Shown: in pieces, positions 17,501 to 26,887 of the stretch
How the letters are laid out: the number at the start of each line of letters is the position of its first letter
How positions within the stretch are numbered: the stretch's first letter is position 1
Assembly: GCF_001375655.1 (NCBI RefSeq)
Contig: NZ_CTEN01000001.1
Coordinates: 558,001 to 622,000, forward strand
DNA: 64,000 nt
Reading direction: 5' to 3'
Source of the DNA: Streptococcus varani
Lineage (GTDB): Bacteria; Bacillota; Bacilli; Lactobacillales; Streptococcaceae
Program-made: the position numbers and the translations under genes
Notes under the pieces: generated by a model
What the model saw: only the letters and a program-made list of their open reading frames with translations
Told to the model about the DNA's origin: nothing
Database searches by the model: none

Positions 17501-17761
17501 TTATTTCTTGATAATCAATTCTAAAGCTTGTTGGAGTTTTTTTTCTTGTTCTTCAATATTTAGACTTGGATCTTCTAGAGCTTGAGTAATTTGGTTAGTG
17601 ATGACAAGACCCATGGTACGGTTAATACTGGAGCGGACAGCAGTCAGCTGGGTCACGATGTCGATGCACTCTTGCTCATCTTCAATCATTTTTTGGATTC
17701 CGCGAAGCTGGCCTTCTGCTCGTTTGAGGCGGTTGAGGACATTTTTTTTTTCGATTTTCAT
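17501..17761 (-). CDS. CsoR/CstR-family repressor, probable persulfide sensor
   Basis: An 86-residue all-helical DUF156 repressor. NRLKRAEGQLRGIQKMIE (10-27) is the family signature and Cys32 is the conserved first sensing cysteine (EQECIDIVTQL). The copper-sensing His and second Cys of CsoR are absent, and the region TMGLVITNQITQAL (49-62) has no cysteine, so the CstR-type second thiol is also missing. Its divergent neighbours are rhodaneses and a CoA-disulfide reductase, which points to reactive sulfur sensing rather than metal sensing. The promoter is perfect consensus with an operator inside it, so autorepression is likely. Confidence 0.85.
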   Translation of the reverse strand: MKIEKKNVLNRLKRAEGQLRGIQKMIEDEQECIDIVTQLTAVRSSINRTMGLVITNQITQALEDPSLNIEEQEKKLQQALELIIKK

Positions 17762-17789
17762 TTGATTTTCCTGATTCTCTTCACATTTG

Positions 17790-17901
17790 ATACCCTCATT
17801 ATACCGATGAGGGGTATAATTGTCAATGGAGTAGGATTCAAACTTTCTATTTGACAGGTTTATTTGCTTTTGTTATCATCTGAATATACCTTATGGGGTA
17901 T
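17790..17901. promoter_or_regulatory. Divergent promoters with CsoR/CstR-type operators
   Basis: Minus strand (repressor): TTGACA at 17826-17821, a 17-bp spacer, TATAAT at 17803-17798. ATACCGATGAGGGGTAT (17801-17817) lies within the spacer and overlaps the -10; with ATACCCTCAT at 17790 it makes a larger palindrome. Plus strand (rhodanese): TTGACA at 17851-17856, 17 bp, TATCAT at 17874-17879 with TGT before it. ATACCTTATGGGGTAT (17886-17901) lies at the predicted transcription start. The ATACC-N4/5-GGGGTAT shape is the known operator type of this repressor family. Confidence 0.8.
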
Positions 17902-17921
17902 TTATAGAAAAAGGAGAAATC

Positions 17922-18254
17922 ATGTTTGATTTTTTTAAAAAATTATTGCTACAATTATCGGAATCTATCTCTACAAGTGAATTAGAAGATATTTTGAAGG
18001 ATGAGAAAGTGATCCTTTTAGATGTTCGTAGTCCTCAAGAATACCGGTATGGGCATATCAGACAGGCACGGAATTTTCCCTTGGACCAAATCCAGACCTA
18101 TAAGGGACCTAAATCTGGGAAAGTTTATGTTGTTTGCCAATCGGGCATGCGAAGCAAGCGTGCGACAAGTATGTTGAGAAAAAATGGCTATGAAGCTGTC
18201 AATGTCAGAGGTGGTATGTCTGCCTATCAAGGAAAAATAATTGGAGGAATCTAA
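17922..18254 (+). CDS. Single-domain rhodanese-like sulfurtransferase
   Basis: A 110-residue protein with one rhodanese domain (about 18-108) behind a short hydrophobic/basic start (MFDFFKKLLLQL). The catalytic loop is CQSGMRSKRA with Cys72, and LLDVRSPQEYRYGHI (about 30-44) is the usual first motif. It would carry sulfane sulfur as a cysteine persulfide. AAAGGAG precedes the ATG. It is the first gene after a CstR-type operator and is 1 bp upstream of the reductase, so it belongs to the same operon. Confidence 0.9.
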   Translation: MFDFFKKLLLQLSESISTSELEDILKDEKVILLDVRSPQEYRYGHIRQARNFPLDQIQTYKGPKSGKVYVVCQSGMRSKRATSMLRKNGYEAVNVRGGMSAYQGKIIGGI

Positions 18255-18255
18255 T

Positions 18256-19908
18256 ATGAAAATCGTCATTATTGGTGGTGTCGCTGGTGGTATGTCGGCT
18301 GCAACACGTCTGCGTCGGCTCATGGAAGATGCGGAAATCATCGTTTTTGATAAAGGTCCTTACGTCTCTTTTGCTAACTGTGGTCTGCCTTTCCATGTTT
18401 CGGGAGAGATTGCACAACGTTCCAGTCTTTTAGTACAAACCCCTGAGCAATTGAAAGCTCGATTTGAGTTGGATGTGCGTCCAGAAACGGAAGTCTTGTC
18501 TATCGATGGGGACAAGAAAGAAGTGACGGCTCGCTCAGCTAGCAAAACTTACACTGAAAACTATGACAAACTGATTTTATCACCAGGTGCAAAACCTTTT
18601 ATTCCGCCGATGGCAGGTTTAGAGCAAGCGGAAAACATATATACTCTGCGAAACATTCCTGATTTGGATAAAATTATGGCTCAGTTGGAGTCAATCGAGA
18701 GCGGACAAGCAACGGTTATCGGGGCAGGCTTTATCGGTCTAGAAATGGCAGAAAGTTTGACAAAGAAGGGCTTGAAAGTGACCTTGATTGAAAAGGCACC
18801 TCATGTCTTACCGCCTTTGGATGAAGAAATGGTAGCTTTTGTACAGGCTGAATTAGTTAAAAATGGCATCACGGTTATCACTGGTCAATCGGCTCAATCT
18901 TTTGAAAATCAGGGTAAGACTATCATCTTGGAAGATGGATCAAGTTTGCAGTCAGATTTGACTATCCTGTCTGTCGGAGTTCAACCTGAGAATGATTTGG
19001 CTAAAGCTGTGGGTATCGAATTGGATCTGCGAGGTGGTATCTTAGTGGATGAAAATTACCAAACCAATATTGCAAATATCTACGCGGTCGGGGATGCTAT
19101 TGTGGTCAAAAACCAGATTACGGGTCAAGATGCACTTATTTCATTAGCGAGTCCAGCTAATCGTCAAGGTAGACAACTGGCAGATATTATTGCCGGTCAT
19201 AGTTCATCAAATAGGGGCAGTATCGGGACTGCCATTGTCCGTGCCTTCGATTTGGCAGCGGCTTCGACTGGTCTTAGTGAACGGATTGCCCGTCAGAACT
19301 TTGAGGATGTGGCGGTCGTGCATACGACTGGTAACGACCATGCTGGCTATTATCCAGGTGCCACTTCCATCACCATAAAATTGGTCTTCAATCCTAAAAC
19401 AGGTGCTATCTATGGTGCCCAGGCTGTAGGTCAAAAAGGGGTGGACAAGCGGATTGATATCTTGGCAACGGCTATCAAGGCTGGCTTGACCATCTTTGAT
19501 TTGCCAGAATTAGAATTCACCTATGCACCACCATTTGGTTCTGCTAAGGATCCGGTTAATATGATTGGCTATGCAGCATCCAATTTGGCACAGGGTGTCA
19601 GCGACAACGTGCAATGGCATGAACTCAAAGACCAACTGGCTCAAGGAAAAGTTCTCTTGGATGTCCGCAATCCAGGTGAAGTGCTGGCTGGACGCTTCCC
19701 AGACGCCCTTCATATCCCATTGGATAGTTTGCGTGATCGTTTGGCTGAATTGGACAAAGATCAAGAATACATTGTCAGCTGCCACAGCGGTTTGCGTTCT
19801 TATATCGCAGAGCGTATTCTCAAACAAAATGGCTTTACCGTCTCAAACTTGGACGGAGCCTATTCCTTATACAATACAGTTAGACCTGAGGAGTTAATAC
19901 ATGATTAA
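18256..19908 (+). CDS. CoA-disulfide reductase / rhodanese fusion (CoADR-RHD)
   Basis: A 550-residue FAD/NAD(P)H-dependent disulfide reductase fused to a rhodanese domain. The N-terminus IVIIGGVAGGMSAATRLRR binds FAD. The active-site Cys42 lies in FANCGLPFHVSG, the CoA-disulfide reductase signature. TVIGAGFIGLEMAESL (about 153-168) binds NAD(P)H, and IYAVGDAI is the second FAD motif. The C-terminal rhodanese (about 460-545) has Cys509 in SCHSGLRSY. Such fusions reduce CoA persulfides or polysulfides. The start at 18256 follows GGAGGA and is 1 bp after the upstream rhodanese. Confidence 0.93.
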   Translation: MKIVIIGGVAGGMSAATRLRRLMEDAEIIVFDKGPYVSFANCGLPFHVSGEIAQRSSLLVQTPEQLKARFELDVRPETEVLSIDGDKKEVTARSASKTYTENYDKLILSPGAKPFIPPMAGLEQAENIYTLRNIPDLDKIMAQLESIESGQATVIGAGFIGLEMAESLTKKGLKVTLIEKAPHVLPPLDEEMVAFVQAELVKNGITVITGQSAQSFENQGKTIILEDGSSLQSDLTILSVGVQPENDLAKAVGIELDLRGGILVDENYQTNIANIYAVGDAIVVKNQITGQDALISLASPANRQGRQLADIIAGHSSSNRGSIGTAIVRAFDLAAASTGLSERIARQNFEDVAVVHTTGNDHAGYYPGATSITIKLVFNPKTGAIYGAQAVGQKGVDKRIDILATAIKAGLTIFDLPELEFTYAPPFGSAKDPVNMIGYAASNLAQGVSDNVQWHELKDQLAQGKVLLDVRNPGEVLAGRFPDALHIPLDSLRDRLAELDKDQEYIVSCHSGLRSYIAERILKQNGFTVSNLDGAYSLYNTVRPEELIHD

Positions 19909-20200
19909 AAATATGGATGTCAATGATTTACAAACAGAAGTAGAAGCAAAATCCATCAACCTAGTGGATGTTCGTGAAGTGGATGAATACGCGACTGGCC
20001 ACTTACCAGGTGCCATCAACCTGCCACTTAGTCAGTTACTTGAACGATATGAGGAATTGTCTAAGAACAAAGTCTACCACATCATTTGCCAAATGGGCGG
20101 CCGTTCGGCCCAAGCCTGTGCCTTCTTGGACAGTGAGGGTTATGATGTGACCAACCTAGCTGGCGGAACTAGTGCTTGGGTGGGTTCGCTTGAAGAATAA
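19901..20200 (+). CDS. Single-domain rhodanese-like sulfurtransferase
   Basis: A 99-residue rhodanese with LVDVREVDEYATGHLPGAIN (about 19-38) and the catalytic loop CQMGGRSAQAC with Cys63. It overlaps the end of the reductase by 8 bp, so translation is probably coupled. It is the third rhodanese domain protein of the operon. The active loop differs from that of the first rhodanese, so the two probably have different partners. A strong terminator follows. Confidence 0.9.
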   Translation: MIKNMDVNDLQTEVEAKSINLVDVREVDEYATGHLPGAINLPLSQLLERYEELSKNKVYHIICQMGGRSAQACAFLDSEGYDVTNLAGGTSAWVGSLEE

Positions 20201-20205
20201 TGATG

Positions 20206-20228
20206 AAAGTCGGGAAACCGACTTTTTT
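20206..20228 (+). terminator. Terminator of the sulfur operon
   Basis: AAAGTCGG-GAA-ACCGACTTTTTT directly behind the last rhodanese gene. Confidence 0.85.
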
Positions 20229-20318
20229 GCCCGTTTGAATAGTATTTTATGGCTAAAAAATTGTAGACAAGTATGGTATAATAGATAGAATTATGTAGAT
20301 TTTATGAGGAGAAATGCA

Positions 20319-20621
20319 ATGAAAATTTCTGAAGAAGAAGTCCGGCATGTGGCTAAGTTATCCAAGTTAGCATTTTCGGATGAAGAAACAGCCAGTTTTG
20401 CGACAACTTTGTCAAAAATCGTGAACATGGTGGAACTCTTGAATGAAGTAGATACGACTGGAGTGCCCATTACGACAACCATGGCAGACCGCAAAACGGT
20501 GGTGCGTCCGGATGTGGCTGAAGAAGGTACGGACCGCGATCTATTATTTAAAAATGTACCGCAATCTGAAAACTACTATATCAAGGTGCCAGCAATCTTG
20601 GAAGATGGAGGAGATGCCTAA
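20319..20621 (+). CDS. gatC: Asp-tRNA(Asn)/Glu-tRNA(Gln) amidotransferase subunit C
   Basis: A 100-residue GatC, the small scaffold subunit of the GatCAB amidotransferase. It begins [19 protein letters not shown], has the [14 protein letters not shown] segment, and ends with the KVPAILE motif typical of GatC. The start at 20319 is preferred over the ATG at 20304, because GAGGAG at 20306-20311 lies at a proper distance. An extended -10 (TGGTATAAT, ending at 20282) lies just upstream. The stop overlaps the gatA start by one base. Confidence 0.95.
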   Translation: MKISEEEVRHVAKLSKLAFSDEETASFATTLSKIVNMVELLNEVDTTGVPITTTMADRKTVVRPDVAEEGTDRDLLFKNVPQSENYYIKVPAILEDGGDA

Positions 20622-22087
20622 TGTCATTTAACAACAAGACCATCGACCAGTTGCACGACCTTCTGGTTAAGAAAGAAATTTCGGTGACGGAGTTGACCAA
20701 GGCGACTCTTGAAGATGTCAAGTCTCGTGAAGAAGCAGTCGGCTCTTTTATCACTATTTCGGAAGAAGCTGCGCTGGCTCAAGCGCGTGCCCTGGATGAA
20801 AAAGGGGTGGATGCGGACAATGTTCTGTCTGGTATTCCACTGGCTGTCAAAGATAATATTTCAACCAAAGGGATTTTGACAACAGCTGCCTCAAAAATGC
20901 TCTACAATTATGAGCCGATCTTTGATGCGACTGCGGTGCAAAACTTATATGGTAAAGACATGATTGTCATCGGTAAGACCAACATGGACGAATTTGCCAT
21001 GGGTGGTTCGGGTGAAACTTCCCACTTCGGACCGACCAAGAATGCCTGGGACCAATCCAAAGTTCCAGGTGGTTCATCCAGTGGTTCTGCTGCAGCAGTA
21101 GCTTCTGGTCAGGTTCGTTTGAGCTTGGGTTCAGATACAGGTGGTTCTATCCGCCAACCAGCTGCTTTTAACGGTATCGTTGGTCTCAAGCCAACTTACG
21201 GAACGGTTTCTCGTTTTGGTCTCATTGCTTTCGGTAGCTCTTTGGACCAAATCGGACCATTCTCTGCAACGGTTAAGGAAAATGCCCAGCTCCTCAATGT
21301 TATTGTATCTGAGGATAGCAAAGATGCAACTTCAGCACCTGTGCGTATTGCTGATTTTACTAGCAAAATTGGTCAAGACATCAAGGGCATGAAGATTGCT
21401 CTTCCTAAGGAATACTTGGGTGAGGGGATTGACCCTGAAGTCAAGGAAACGATTATTAATGCCGCTAAGCACTTTGAGAAACTAGGTGCGACCGTTGAGG
21501 AAGTCAGTCTTCCACACAGCAAGTATGGAGTAGCTGTTTACTACATTATCGCATCGTCTGAAGCGTCTTCTAACTTACAACGTTTTGACGGTATTCGCTA
21601 TGGCTACCGTACTGAAAACTTCAACAACTTGGATGATATCTACGTGAACACGCGTAGTGAAGGCTTTGGTGAAGAAGTGAAACGCCGTATCATGCTGGGA
21701 ACTTTCAGTTTGTCATCTGGATACTACGATGCTTACTTCAAGAAAGCTGGTCAAGTTCGGACCCTCATTATTCAAGATTTTGAGAAAGTCTTTGCAGACT
21801 ATGACCTGATTTTAGGTCCTACTGCGCCAAGTGTTGCTTTTGATTTGGATTCGCTCAACCATGACCCAGTTGCCATGTACTTGGCGGACTTGCTGACCAT
21901 TCCTGTGAACTTGGCAGGTTTACCAGGGATTTCGATTCCTGCTGGCTTTGCCCAAGGCCTACCAGTTGGTCTCCAATTGATTGGTCCAAAATACTCGGAA
22001 AGAGAAATTTACCAAGCCGCTGCGGCTTTTGAAGCGACAACGGACTATCATAACCAACAACCACTTATTTTTGGAGGGAAAGCCTAA
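20621..22087 (+). CDS. gatA: Asp-tRNA(Asn)/Glu-tRNA(Gln) amidotransferase subunit A
   Basis: A 488-residue amidase-signature enzyme that releases ammonia from glutamine for transamidation of Glu-tRNA(Gln) and Asp-tRNA(Asn). The Ser-cisSer-Lys triad is visible as Lys in [13 protein letters not shown] (about 77), Ser in [15 protein letters not shown] (about 152) and Ser in [16 protein letters not shown] (about 176). Length is normal. It overlaps gatC and gatB by one base at each end, so the three subunits are translationally coupled. Confidence 0.97.
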   Translation: MSFNNKTIDQLHDLLVKKEISVTELTKATLEDVKSREEAVGSFITISEEAALAQARALDEKGVDADNVLSGIPLAVKDNISTKGILTTAASKMLYNYEPIFDATAVQNLYGKDMIVIGKTNMDEFAMGGSGETSHFGPTKNAWDQSKVPGGSSSGSAAAVASGQVRLSLGSDTGGSIRQPAAFNGIVGLKPTYGTVSRFGLIAFGSSLDQIGPFSATVKENAQLLNVIVSEDSKDATSAPVRIADFTSKIGQDIKGMKIALPKEYLGEGIDPEVKETIINAAKHFEKLGATVEEVSLPHSKYGVAVYYIIASSEASSNLQRFDGIRYGYRTENFNNLDDIYVNTRSEGFGEEVKRRIMLGTFSLSSGYYDAYFKKAGQVRTLIIQDFEKVFADYDLILGPTAPSVAFDLDSLNHDPVAMYLADLLTIPVNLAGLPGISIPAGFAQGLPVGLQLIGPKYSEREIYQAAAAFEATTDYHNQQPLIFGGKA

Positions 22088-23526
22088 TGAACTTTGAAAC
22101 GATTATCGGGATTGAAGTCCACGTTGAGCTCAATACCAATTCCAAAATCTTCTCCCCATCGGCTGCACATTTTGGCCAAGATCAGAATGCAAGTACCAAT
22201 ATCATCGACTGGTCTTTCCCGGGTGTCCTTCCGGTTATCAACAAGGGGGTTGTTGATGCGGGAATCAAGGCTGCTCTGGCTCTCAATATGGAGATTCACC
22301 AGAATATGCACTTTGACCGCAAGAACTATTTCTACCCTGACAATCCCAAGGCCTATCAAATTTCCCAGTTTGATGAGCCCATTGGGCATGATGGTTGGAT
22401 CGATGTGACCTTGGAAGATGGCTCGACCAAACGTATTCGGATCGAGCGTGCTCACTTGGAAGAGGATGCGGGGAAAAACACCCATGGTACAGATGGTTAT
22501 TCCTATGTTGACCTTAACCGTCAGGGAGTGCCATTGATTGAGATTGTATCGGAAGCAGACATGCGCTCACCAGAAGAAGCCTATGCTTACTTGACTGCTT
22601 TGAAAGAAATTATCCAGTACACAGGAATCTCCGATGTCAAGATGGAAGAGGGCTCTATGCGGGTCGATGCCAACATTTCTCTTCGTCCTTTTGGTCAGGA
22701 AAAATTTGGGACCAAGACAGAATTGAAAAACCTTAATTCCTTCTCCAATGTTCGTAAAGGGCTTGAGTATGAAGTGGAGCGTCAGGCTAAAATTCTGCGT
22801 TCAGGTGGTATTATTCGCCAAGAAACCCGTCGTTACGATGAGGCCAATAAGGCAACCATTCTCATGCGGGTGAAAGAAGGGGCGGCTGACTACCGTTACT
22901 TCCCAGAGCCAGATCTTCCACTCTATGAGATTGACGACGCTTGGATTGAAGAAGTGCGTGCAGAATTGCCGGCCTTTCCAGCGGAGCGTCGTGCCCGTTA
23001 TATTGGGGAACTTGGTTTGTCAGCTTACGATGCCAACCAATTGACAACTACAAAAGCTCTTTCTGATTTCTTTGAAAAAGCTGTTGCAATCGGTGGGGAT
23101 GCCAAGCAAGTTTCTAACTGGCTTCAAGGTGAAGTGGCTCAGTTCCTCAATGCGGAAAGTCAAACGATTGAAGAAATCAATTTGACACCAGAAAATTTGG
23201 TCGAAATGATTGCCATTATCGAAGATGGAACCATCTCTTCTAAGATTGCCAAAAAAGTCTTTGTCCATTTGGCGAAAAATGGGGGTTCAGCCCGTGAATA
23301 CGTTGAAAAAGCAGGATTGGTTCAGATTTCGGATCCAGATGTGTTGATTCCAATTATCCATCAGGTCTTTGCGGACAATGAAGCAGCTGTAGCAGACTTC
23401 AAATCAGGCAAGCGGAATGCTGACAAGGCCTTTACTGGTTTCCTTATGAAAGCCACTAAGGGGCAGGCTAATCCACAAGTAGCCCAGCAATTATTGGCTC
23501 AAGAATTGCAGAAGTTGTTGGATTAA
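22087..23526 (+). CDS. gatB: Asp-tRNA(Asn)/Glu-tRNA(Gln) amidotransferase subunit B
   Basis: A 479-residue GatB, the kinase and tRNA-binding subunit that activates the misacylated tRNA. It begins [17 protein letters not shown] and shows [19 protein letters not shown] (about 78-96), the zinc/ATP-site region, [15 protein letters not shown], and the C-terminal YqeY-like tail ending [16 protein letters not shown]. It is the last gene of the gat operon, followed by a strong terminator. Confidence 0.97.
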   Translation: MNFETIIGIEVHVELNTNSKIFSPSAAHFGQDQNASTNIIDWSFPGVLPVINKGVVDAGIKAALALNMEIHQNMHFDRKNYFYPDNPKAYQISQFDEPIGHDGWIDVTLEDGSTKRIRIERAHLEEDAGKNTHGTDGYSYVDLNRQGVPLIEIVSEADMRSPEEAYAYLTALKEIIQYTGISDVKMEEGSMRVDANISLRPFGQEKFGTKTELKNLNSFSNVRKGLEYEVERQAKILRSGGIIRQETRRYDEANKATILMRVKEGAADYRYFPEPDLPLYEIDDAWIEEVRAELPAFPAERRARYIGELGLSAYDANQLTTTKALSDFFEKAVAIGGDAKQVSNWLQGEVAQFLNAESQTIEEINLTPENLVEMIAIIEDGTISSKIAKKVFVHLAKNGGSAREYVEKAGLVQISDPDVLIPIIHQVFADNEAAVADFKSGKRNADKAFTGFLMKATKGQANPQVAQQLLAQELQKLLD

Positions 23527-23538
23527 AAAACATAAAAG

Positions 23539-23592
23539 AAAAACAAGAGAAAAGCACTTAGAAATTTTCTAGGTGCTTTTCTCTTGTTTTTT
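23539..23592. terminator. Bidirectional terminator, gatB / araC-type gene
   Basis: A very long near-perfect hairpin, AAAACAAGAGAAAAGCAC...GTGCTTTTCTCTTGTTTTT, between convergent genes. Its right arm contains the last codons of the AraC-type gene. Confidence 0.9.
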
Positions 23593-24423
23593 ATGCTCAT
23601 TTCTCCAAGATTTTGGGGATTGCTCGTATTGGCGTTTGAAGGCGATAGAGTAATTGAATTGATTAGAATATCCGACCTCTCTGGCTATTTCATGTAAATG
23701 CAAGTTGGTACTTCGAAGCAGTTCACAAGATTTACTGAGACGGTATTGGATAAGAAATTGTTGGGGAGAGACGCTCAGCTCCTTTTTGAAGAGTCGGCTA
23801 AAATAGTGTTTATTGAGATTGCAGTGGTTGGCCATATCATCCACACTAATGAGATCTTGGTAATGGCGTTCAATAAAATTGACAGCTTCTCGAATATAGA
23901 GTTCCTTTATATCGTTGTGCTCGATATGGTGTTTTGTTGCAGAGGTTTCGATAAGAGCATTGATAAACAAATAAAGGTGAGAGATAATAAAGGAGCTGCG
24001 TTTGTTATGATGTTGTATCAAGGTATTCATTTCTTCAAAGACAGGGTTTTCCATGGCTGGAGCAGTCTGGGTAAAGATTGGTTGTGTTTTGCTGAGTCCG
24101 GCAGTTCGAAGAAAATGTTCGGTCTTTAGTCCGTCAAATTCAATCCACATATACGTCCAAGGGTCTTTTTCATCTGCTTCATAACTACAAATCAAATCTG
24201 GACAAATGAGAAATCCTTGGCCTTGGGATAGTTGGTAGGCCTTATCTTTTCCGGAAATGTAGAAGGTTCCCTTTCCAGCTGTGATGAAATGAAATAAGTA
24301 ATGTTTTCTGGCTGCTGGACCGAAGGAATGCAAAGGCGAGCACTCTTCTCGTCCAAATTGGAGAGGGAAAAAGTCAATATAGGATTGGTTATCAAATAGG
24401 TAAAATTCTACTTTAGGTGCCAT
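23569..24423 (-). CDS. AraC-family transcriptional regulator of the alpha-galactoside operon (MsmR/RafR-like)
   Basis: A 284-residue regulator. The N-terminal cupin-like sensor domain (about 1-150) is followed by two helix-turn-helix motifs at the C-terminus: SVDDMANHCNLNKHYFSRLF (about 196-215) and LHEIAREVGYSNQFNYSIAF (about 245-264). This architecture matches MsmR/RafR, activators of melibiose and raffinose genes in streptococci. It is divergent from the ABC importer and alpha-galactosidase genes, its likely targets. Its last residues overlap the shared terminator hairpin. Confidence 0.87.
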   Translation of the reverse strand: MAPKVEFYLFDNQSYIDFFPLQFGREECSPLHSFGPAARKHYLFHFITAGKGTFYISGKDKAYQLSQGQGFLICPDLICSYEADEKDPWTYMWIEFDGLKTEHFLRTAGLSKTQPIFTQTAPAMENPVFEEMNTLIQHHNKRSSFIISHLYLFINALIETSATKHHIEHNDIKELYIREAVNFIERHYQDLISVDDMANHCNLNKHYFSRLFKKELSVSPQQFLIQYRLSKSCELLRSTNLHLHEIAREVGYSNQFNYSIAFKRQYEQSPKSWRNEHKKQEKST

Positions 24424-24558
24424 CTTTCTTCCCTTTTAAAAAATTTTTTGTAAGCACTTACTATTTTATCATAAATATATGGATATATGACATTTTATAT
24501 GATAAAACCTACTTACTGTCACAAAATAATATAAGACAAGTCAAAAACAAACATTCAA

Positions 24559-24582
24559 ATGTAAGCGTTATCTTGCTATACT
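24559..24582 (+). promoter_or_regulatory. ABC importer promoter with catabolite-response element
   Basis: ATGTAAGCGTTATCTT (24559-24574) matches the CcpA cre consensus WTGNNARCGNWWWCAW closely. It overlaps the -35 position of an extended -10, TGCTATACT (24574-24582), so CcpA repression on glucose is expected. An activator site probably lies further upstream; the inverted GTAAG-CA-CTTAC at 24452-24463 is a candidate. Confidence 0.65.
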
Positions 24583-24651
24583 GAGGTTATTAAACAAGGA
24601 CTCCTACAAAGGGTAGAGGGTCTTAATCGAAACAAAAAAGGAGTCATTCTT

Positions 24652-25923
24652 ATGTTCATGAAAAAGATGGGTGTAACAGTTGGTATGGCAGCTTCTCTGG
24701 TAGCCTTAGCTGCTTGTAGTTCAGGAACTAGTAAAACTTCAGATTCAGGAAGTTCGTCTGGAGAAACAAAAATTTCCTACGCAATCTGGGATTCTGGGCA
24801 AGAGCCTGGCATTCGTAAAATGGCAGACAAATTTGAAGAAGCTAATCCGAATATTAAGATCGATATTCAGGTTGTTTCCTGGGATGCTTATTGGACCATG
24901 CTAGAGGCTGGAGCTACTGGTGGATCACTACCGGATACTTTCTGGATGCACTCTAATGAAATCTATCGGTATGGTTCTAATGAGATGTTACTGGATTTAG
25001 GAAGCTATCTAGACAAGAGTAAAGATGTTGATTTAAGCAAATTCCCTCAAGGCTTGACCAGTATTTATAATATCAACGGCAAACAATATGCAGTACCAAA
25101 AGACTATGATACGATTGGTCTCTGGTATAACAAGACTATGTTTGATGAGGCTGGCTTAGCTTATCCAGATGCTAGTTGGGATTGGGCTAAATTAAAGGAT
25201 GCAGCTAAGAAATTGACCAAGGCTGATGGCAGTCAATATGGTTTCCTTGCACCCTTAATCAACCAAGAAGGTTATTACAACTTTGTCTATCAAAACGAGG
25301 GAACAATCATCACGGATGATAAAAAATCTGGCTATGATGATCCAAAAACGGTAGAAGCTTTGGATTACTACACTAGCTTTGTGCGTGAAGGCCTGTCTCC
25401 AAAAGTAACTGAAGATAAGAAACGGGTTGAAACCCTGCAAAATGGGCAAGTGGCGATGGCTTTATTTGGTTCATGGAACTTGGCATCTTTCTCAGAAAAC
25501 GACTACATTCGTGAGCACTTTGATGTGGCAGTTTTGCCAAAAGGCAAGAAACAATCTACGATCTTTAACGGTTTAGGGAATGCTATTTCAGCCAATACCA
25601 AACATCCTGACGAAGCTTGGAAATGGGTTGAGTTCTTAAGTTCCAAAGAAGGTCAAGAAATGCAAGCAGAGCTCGGTGTTGCTATTTCAGCTTATGAAGG
25701 CACTGCAGACACTTGGGTAAATTCCAACAAGAATTTTGCAATTAAGAATTTCATTGATATGGTTGATTATGCTCAAATTCGTCCGTATTCAGATGCCACT
25801 TCTAAATGGGAAGACAAGGCTTATGAACTCTTGAAACCAGCTTACTTGGGCGATGAAAAAGTTTCAGATGCAGCAGCAAAAACTGCTAAGATGATGAATG
25901 AAGAATTAACTACAGAAAAATAG
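24652..25923 (+). CDS. Sugar ABC transporter substrate-binding lipoprotein (alpha-galactoside type)
   Basis: A 423-residue family-1 extracellular solute-binding protein. A signal peptide ends in the lipobox LVALAAC (Cys about 23), followed by a Ser/Gly-rich linker; the binding domain starts near ISYAIWDSG. The family signature AWKWVEFLSSKEGQ lies at about 323-336. It captures sugars outside the membrane for the two permeases downstream. The neighbouring alpha-galactosidase and AraC regulator suggest melibiose or raffinose as substrate. The start at 24652 has AAAGGAG eight bases upstream. Confidence 0.88.
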   Translation: MFMKKMGVTVGMAASLVALAACSSGTSKTSDSGSSSGETKISYAIWDSGQEPGIRKMADKFEEANPNIKIDIQVVSWDAYWTMLEAGATGGSLPDTFWMHSNEIYRYGSNEMLLDLGSYLDKSKDVDLSKFPQGLTSIYNINGKQYAVPKDYDTIGLWYNKTMFDEAGLAYPDASWDWAKLKDAAKKLTKADGSQYGFLAPLINQEGYYNFVYQNEGTIITDDKKSGYDDPKTVEALDYYTSFVREGLSPKVTEDKKRVETLQNGQVAMALFGSWNLASFSENDYIREHFDVAVLPKGKKQSTIFNGLGNAISANTKHPDEAWKWVEFLSSKEGQEMQAELGVAISAYEGTADTWVNSNKNFAIKNFIDMVDYAQIRPYSDATSKWEDKAYELLKPAYLGDEKVSDAAAKTAKMMNEELTTEK

Positions 25924-25936
25924 CTACTAGGATGAC

Positions 25937-25967
25937 ACAGGAGGAGAGAAAAACTCCTCCTGTTTTG
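25937..25967 (+). terminator. Intercistronic hairpin between binding protein and permease genes
   Basis: A perfect ten-pair stem, ACAGGAGGAG / CTCCTCCTGT, followed by TTTT. It probably acts as a partial terminator or mRNA stabiliser that keeps binding-protein levels above permease levels. Confidence 0.7.
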
Positions 25968-25985
25968 CTACTAAAGGAGGGCCGT

Positions 25986-26876
25986 ATGCACGAGAAAAAG
26001 AAAAGAAATGAGGCTATGTGGGGTCTAGGAATGGTAGCGCCTACTATTATTGGTCTCCTAGTCTTGAATATCATTCCTATTTTCCAAACCCTTAAGATGA
26101 GCTTTTATCGTAGCAGCGACTTTGGGAAAGGCGATATTTTTGTCGGTCTAAGCAATTATCAAAAAATGTTTGCTGATGAGCAAGTTTGGCAAGCGACTTG
26201 GAATACTCTGAAATATACTCTTCTGGTTGTCCCTACAACGGTTGTGTTAGCTATACTATTGGCTGTTTTGTTGAATTCTAATATAAAAGGCAAACACCTC
26301 TATCGAACCATTTATTTTTTGCCCATGGTTGCTGCACCGGCTGCGGTTACTATGGTGTGGAAGTGGCTCTACAATACAGACTTTGGTCTCATCAATCATT
26401 TTTTAGGTCAATTTGGAATTGGAAAAATTAATTGGATTGAAGACCCCAATGTTGCGATTTTTTCGATTGCAGCTATTGGGATTTGGAGTACGGTAGGCTA
26501 TTCGATGATTCTGATTTTGGCAGGCTTGCAAGAAATCCCGACGGATTATTATGAAGCAGCGAAAATCGATGGGGCTAGTTCGATCAAGCAGTTTTTCTCC
26601 ATTACCTTGCCCATGGTATCGCCAACACTTTTCTTTGTAGTGGTGACTAGTGTAATCCAAGCCATGCAAGTTTTTGATGCGATTTATATGATGGAGGGGG
26701 TCACCAGTCCTGCTTATCAAAAAACAGTCTCTCTGGTTTATCTTTTCTATAACAATTCCTTCAAATACTCAGACAAGGGCTATGGATCTACCATTATCAT
26801 GTTACTGTTGCTGATGATTTTAGTGATTACAGCTGCTCAAATGAAAATCCAGAAGAAATGGGTTCACTACAATTAG
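25986..26876 (+). CDS. Sugar ABC transporter permease 1 (MalF/RafF-like)
   Basis: A 296-residue inner-membrane permease with six predicted transmembrane segments. The cytoplasmic EAA loop is EAAKIDGASSIKQFFSITLP (about 197-216), which contacts the ATPase. The start at 25986 follows AAGGAGG. No ATPase gene is present in the cluster, so a shared MsmK-type ATPase encoded elsewhere is expected, as in other streptococcal sugar importers. Partner permease lies 11 bp downstream. Confidence 0.9.
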   Translation: MHEKKKRNEAMWGLGMVAPTIIGLLVLNIIPIFQTLKMSFYRSSDFGKGDIFVGLSNYQKMFADEQVWQATWNTLKYTLLVVPTTVVLAILLAVLLNSNIKGKHLYRTIYFLPMVAAPAAVTMVWKWLYNTDFGLINHFLGQFGIGKINWIEDPNVAIFSIAAIGIWSTVGYSMILILAGLQEIPTDYYEAAKIDGASSIKQFFSITLPMVSPTLFFVVVTSVIQAMQVFDAIYMMEGVTSPAYQKTVSLVYLFYNNSFKYSDKGYGSTIIMLLLLMILVITAAQMKIQKKWVHYN

Positions 26877-26887
26877 AGGAGAAGAAG

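Noticed and set aside
24452..24463. GTAAGCACTTAC palindrome near the AraC-type gene start considered as a second cre
   Set aside because: The central CG needed for CcpA is replaced by CA. It may be an AraC-type site but cannot be called from one copy.
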